Assembly: GCA_035935465.1 (NCBI GenBank)
Contig: DASYXA010000002.1
Coordinates: forward strand, 1-22,846
From: UBA4735 sp035935465
GTDB taxonomy: Bacteria; Chloroflexota; Limnocylindria; P2-11E
Reading direction: 5' to 3'
Length of the DNA stretch: 22,846 nt
Part shown: positions 21,626 through 22,846 of the stretch, piece by piece
Numbering within the stretch: position 1 is the stretch's first letter
How the letters are laid out: the number at the start of each line of letters is the position of its first letter
The notes under the pieces: generated by a model
What the model was told of the DNA's origin: nothing
Databases searched by the model: none
Seen by the model: only the letters and a program-made list of their open reading frames with translations
Translations under genes and position numbers: made by a program

Positions 21626-22696
21626 ATGAGCGTCTACCGCGCCGAGTACATCTGGATCGACGGGTCGAAGCCCACCCCCAAGCTCCGTTCCAAGGCCAAG
21701 GTCGTGCCGATCGGCGAAGCGCCGCCGATCTGGGGCTTCGATGGATCGAGCACGAACCAGGCGCCGGGGAAGAACTCGGACTGCGTCCTGAAGCCGGTCT
21801 TCGTCTGCCCGGATCCGATCCGGGGCGGCGAGAACAAGCTGGTCATGACCGAGGTCCTGCTCACCGACATGTCGCCGCACCCGACGAACACGCGCGCGGC
21901 GAACGCCGCGATCGCGAAGAAGTACGCGGCCGACGACACCTGGTTCGGGATCGAGCAGGAGTACACGTTCTTCGACGGCTCGCGCCCGCTCGGCTTCCCC
22001 GAGAACGGCTTCCCCCCGCCGCAGGGCGGCTACTACTGCGGTGTCGGCGCGGACGAGGTGTTCGGCCGTGATGTCGTCGAGGCGCACCTCGACGCCTGCA
22101 TCACGGCCGGCCTCCGGATCGCGGGCATCAACGGCGAGGTCATGCCCGGGCAGTGGGAGTTCCAGATCGGACCGATCGCCGCACCGGCCATCGGCGATCA
22201 CCTCTGGGTCGCGCGCTGGCTCCTGTACCGCGTCGCTGAGGACTTCGGCATCAGCGCGACGCTGTATCCGAAGCCGGTGCGCGGCGACTGGAACGGTGCG
22301 GGCGCGCATACGAACTTCTCGACCAAGGCGATGCGCTCGAGCTATGACGCGTGCGTGGCCGCGGCCGAGGCGCTGAAGACCCGCCACGACCTGCACATCC
22401 AGAACTACGGGTACGCGATCGAGGAGCGGCTCACCGGTCTGCACGAGACCGCCTCGTACAAGGAGTTCAGCTACGGGGTGTCGGACCGCGGCGCGTCGGT
22501 GCGGATCCCCTGGCAGGTCGCCGTGGACCGCAAGGGCTACATCGAGGACCGCCGGCCGAACGCCAACAGCGATCCGTACGTCACGACCCGGCTGATCATC
22601 GAGACCGTCTGCGGCGCGGCGGAGAAGCGCCGGCCGACGCTGCTGAAGGCGGCCAAGCGGCCCGCGCGGGCGAAGGCGAAGAGAAGCGCGGCCTAG
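21626..22696 (+). CDS. glnII: Glutamine synthetase, type II (eukaryote-like GSII)
   Basis: ATP-dependent amidation of glutamate to glutamine, the main ammonia-assimilation step. 356 residues, much shorter than GSI (about 450-470). ATG 21626 has GGGAGGG at 21611-21617 eight bases upstream; an in-frame GTG 21551 would include the repeat and is rejected. GSII hallmarks: AEYIWIDGS at the N-terminus, WGFDGSSTNQAPG, TWFGIEQEYTFFDGSRPLGFP, PPQGGYYCGVGAD, INGEVMPGQWEFQIGP, WNGAGAHTNFSTKAMR and a late SVRIPW. There is no adenylylation-site loop, as expected for GSII. The basic AKAKRSAA-type tail is unusual but short. It is probably monocistronic, with the repeat as a candidate control site. Confidence 0.95.
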   Translation: MSVYRAEYIWIDGSKPTPKLRSKAKVVPIGEAPPIWGFDGSSTNQAPGKNSDCVLKPVFVCPDPIRGGENKLVMTEVLLTDMSPHPTNTRAANAAIAKKYAADDTWFGIEQEYTFFDGSRPLGFPENGFPPPQGGYYCGVGADEVFGRDVVEAHLDACITAGLRIAGINGEVMPGQWEFQIGPIAAPAIGDHLWVARWLLYRVAEDFGISATLYPKPVRGDWNGAGAHTNFSTKAMRSSYDACVAAAEALKTRHDLHIQNYGYAIEERLTGLHETASYKEFSYGVSDRGASVRIPWQVAVDRKGYIEDRRPNANSDPYVTTRLIIETVCGAAEKRRPTLLKAAKRPARAKAKRSAA

Positions 22697-22714
22697 CGGG
22701 CCAGCGTGCGGGTC

Positions 22715-22730
22715 GGACCGGGGGCGGTCC
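22715..22730 (+). terminator. Weak hairpin after glnII
   Basis: GGACCG (22715-22720) and CGGTCC (22725-22730) pair around GGGG, 18 bases after the stop. The downstream sequence CTCCCTGTCG is not a T tract, so this is only a possible terminator. Confidence 0.35.
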
Positions 22731-22764
22731 CTCCCTGTCGCCGCCGGTGTGGGAAGATAACCGG

Positions 22765-22846
22765 GTGTTGGAAGGACTGCTCCAGCCGAGCCACCTGATC
22801 CTCATCCTGGTGATCGGGCTGATCGTGTTCGGCCCGGGGAAGCTCG
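22765..22846 (+). CDS. tatA: TatA/Hcf106-family twin-arginine translocase subunit (3' partial)
   Basis: The frame starts at GTG 22765 and runs off the window after 27 codons. The peptide MLEGLLQPSHLILILVIGL continues IVFGPGKL: a short N-terminus, one TM helix, and the FGPGKL hinge that precedes the amphipathic helix of TatA proteins. These form the membrane pore of the Tat export system for folded proteins. TTG 22768 is an alternative start. GATAAC at 22756-22761 could be a -10 box or a weak GGGAAG ribosome site (22751-22756) may apply. TatB or TatE cannot be excluded from so short a piece. Confidence 0.85.
   Translation, partial: MLEGLLQPSHLILILVIGLIVFGPGKL

Noticed and set aside
1..22846. 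tRNA, rRNA or CRISPR arrays
   Set aside because: No cloverleaf-like or rRNA-like stretches and no regularly spaced repeats were seen; coding genes fill nearly all the window.

Overview
The window is a very G+C-rich, gene-dense bacterial chromosome segment of 22.8 kb. The backbone is a division and cell-wall (dcw) cluster, murD-ftsW-murG-murC-murB-ddl-ftsQ-sbp-ftsA-ftsZ. The small basic protein (DUF1290) sits between ftsQ and ftsA, as in Gram-positive-type lineages. The Dcd resembles the bifunctional mycobacterial type, the glutamine synthetase is GSII, and there are multi-TM PspC/LiaF-type envelope proteins. Together these suggest a high-GC Chloroflexota (for example Limnocylindria-like) or, less likely, an Actinobacteriota relative. 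The assignment is inference from gene content and protein flavour, not from a marker search.

Layout: (1) 1-10384, the dcw cluster, all on the + strand. From murD to ddl the genes are joined by overlapping stop/start codons. ftsA and ftsZ have strong Shine-Dalgarno sequences, ftsZ has its own AT-rich upstream region, and it ends in a good intrinsic terminator. (2) 10495-11241, a four-TM membrane protein and a 26-residue hydrophobic microprotein of unknown role. (3) 11355-14774, a compact operon: a palindromic NrdR-box-like operator, nrdR, a HAD phosphatase that seems to start at CTG, dcd interrupted by an intact-looking class 3 (WCT-type) intein with a LAGLIDADG endonuclease, yggT, and a DUF167 gene. 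(4) 14895-17173, an ECF sigma factor followed by a short membrane protein (possible anti-sigma), a PspC protein and a LiaF-like protein: a likely envelope-stress operon. (5) rsgA on the - strand (17192-18244), convergent with the LiaF-like gene through a hairpin that contains the rsgA stop codon. (6) 18422-21492, a secreted/membrane DUF2207 protein coupled to a beta-lactamase-fold serine hydrolase. (7) 21626-22696, a GSII-type glutamine synthetase preceded by a short palindromic repeat that also occurs before sbp, then the start of tatA at the right edge.

How the genes work together: murD/C/B/G and ddl make lipid II, FtsW is the septal glycan polymerase, and FtsQ, Sbp, FtsA and FtsZ belong to the divisome. 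The nrdR-HAD-dcd segment concerns dNTP supply: NrdR senses ATP/dATP to control ribonucleotide reductase, and Dcd makes dUTP/dUMP for dTTP. The most striking object is the Dcd intein. It is inserted directly before the catalytic serine of the enzyme, so one residue serves both as splicing nucleophile and as active-site residue. No stretch over 300 bases lacks a gene; the larger gaps (9005-9211, 10325-10494, 11242-11402, 14775-14894, 18245-18421, 21493-21625) are described below.
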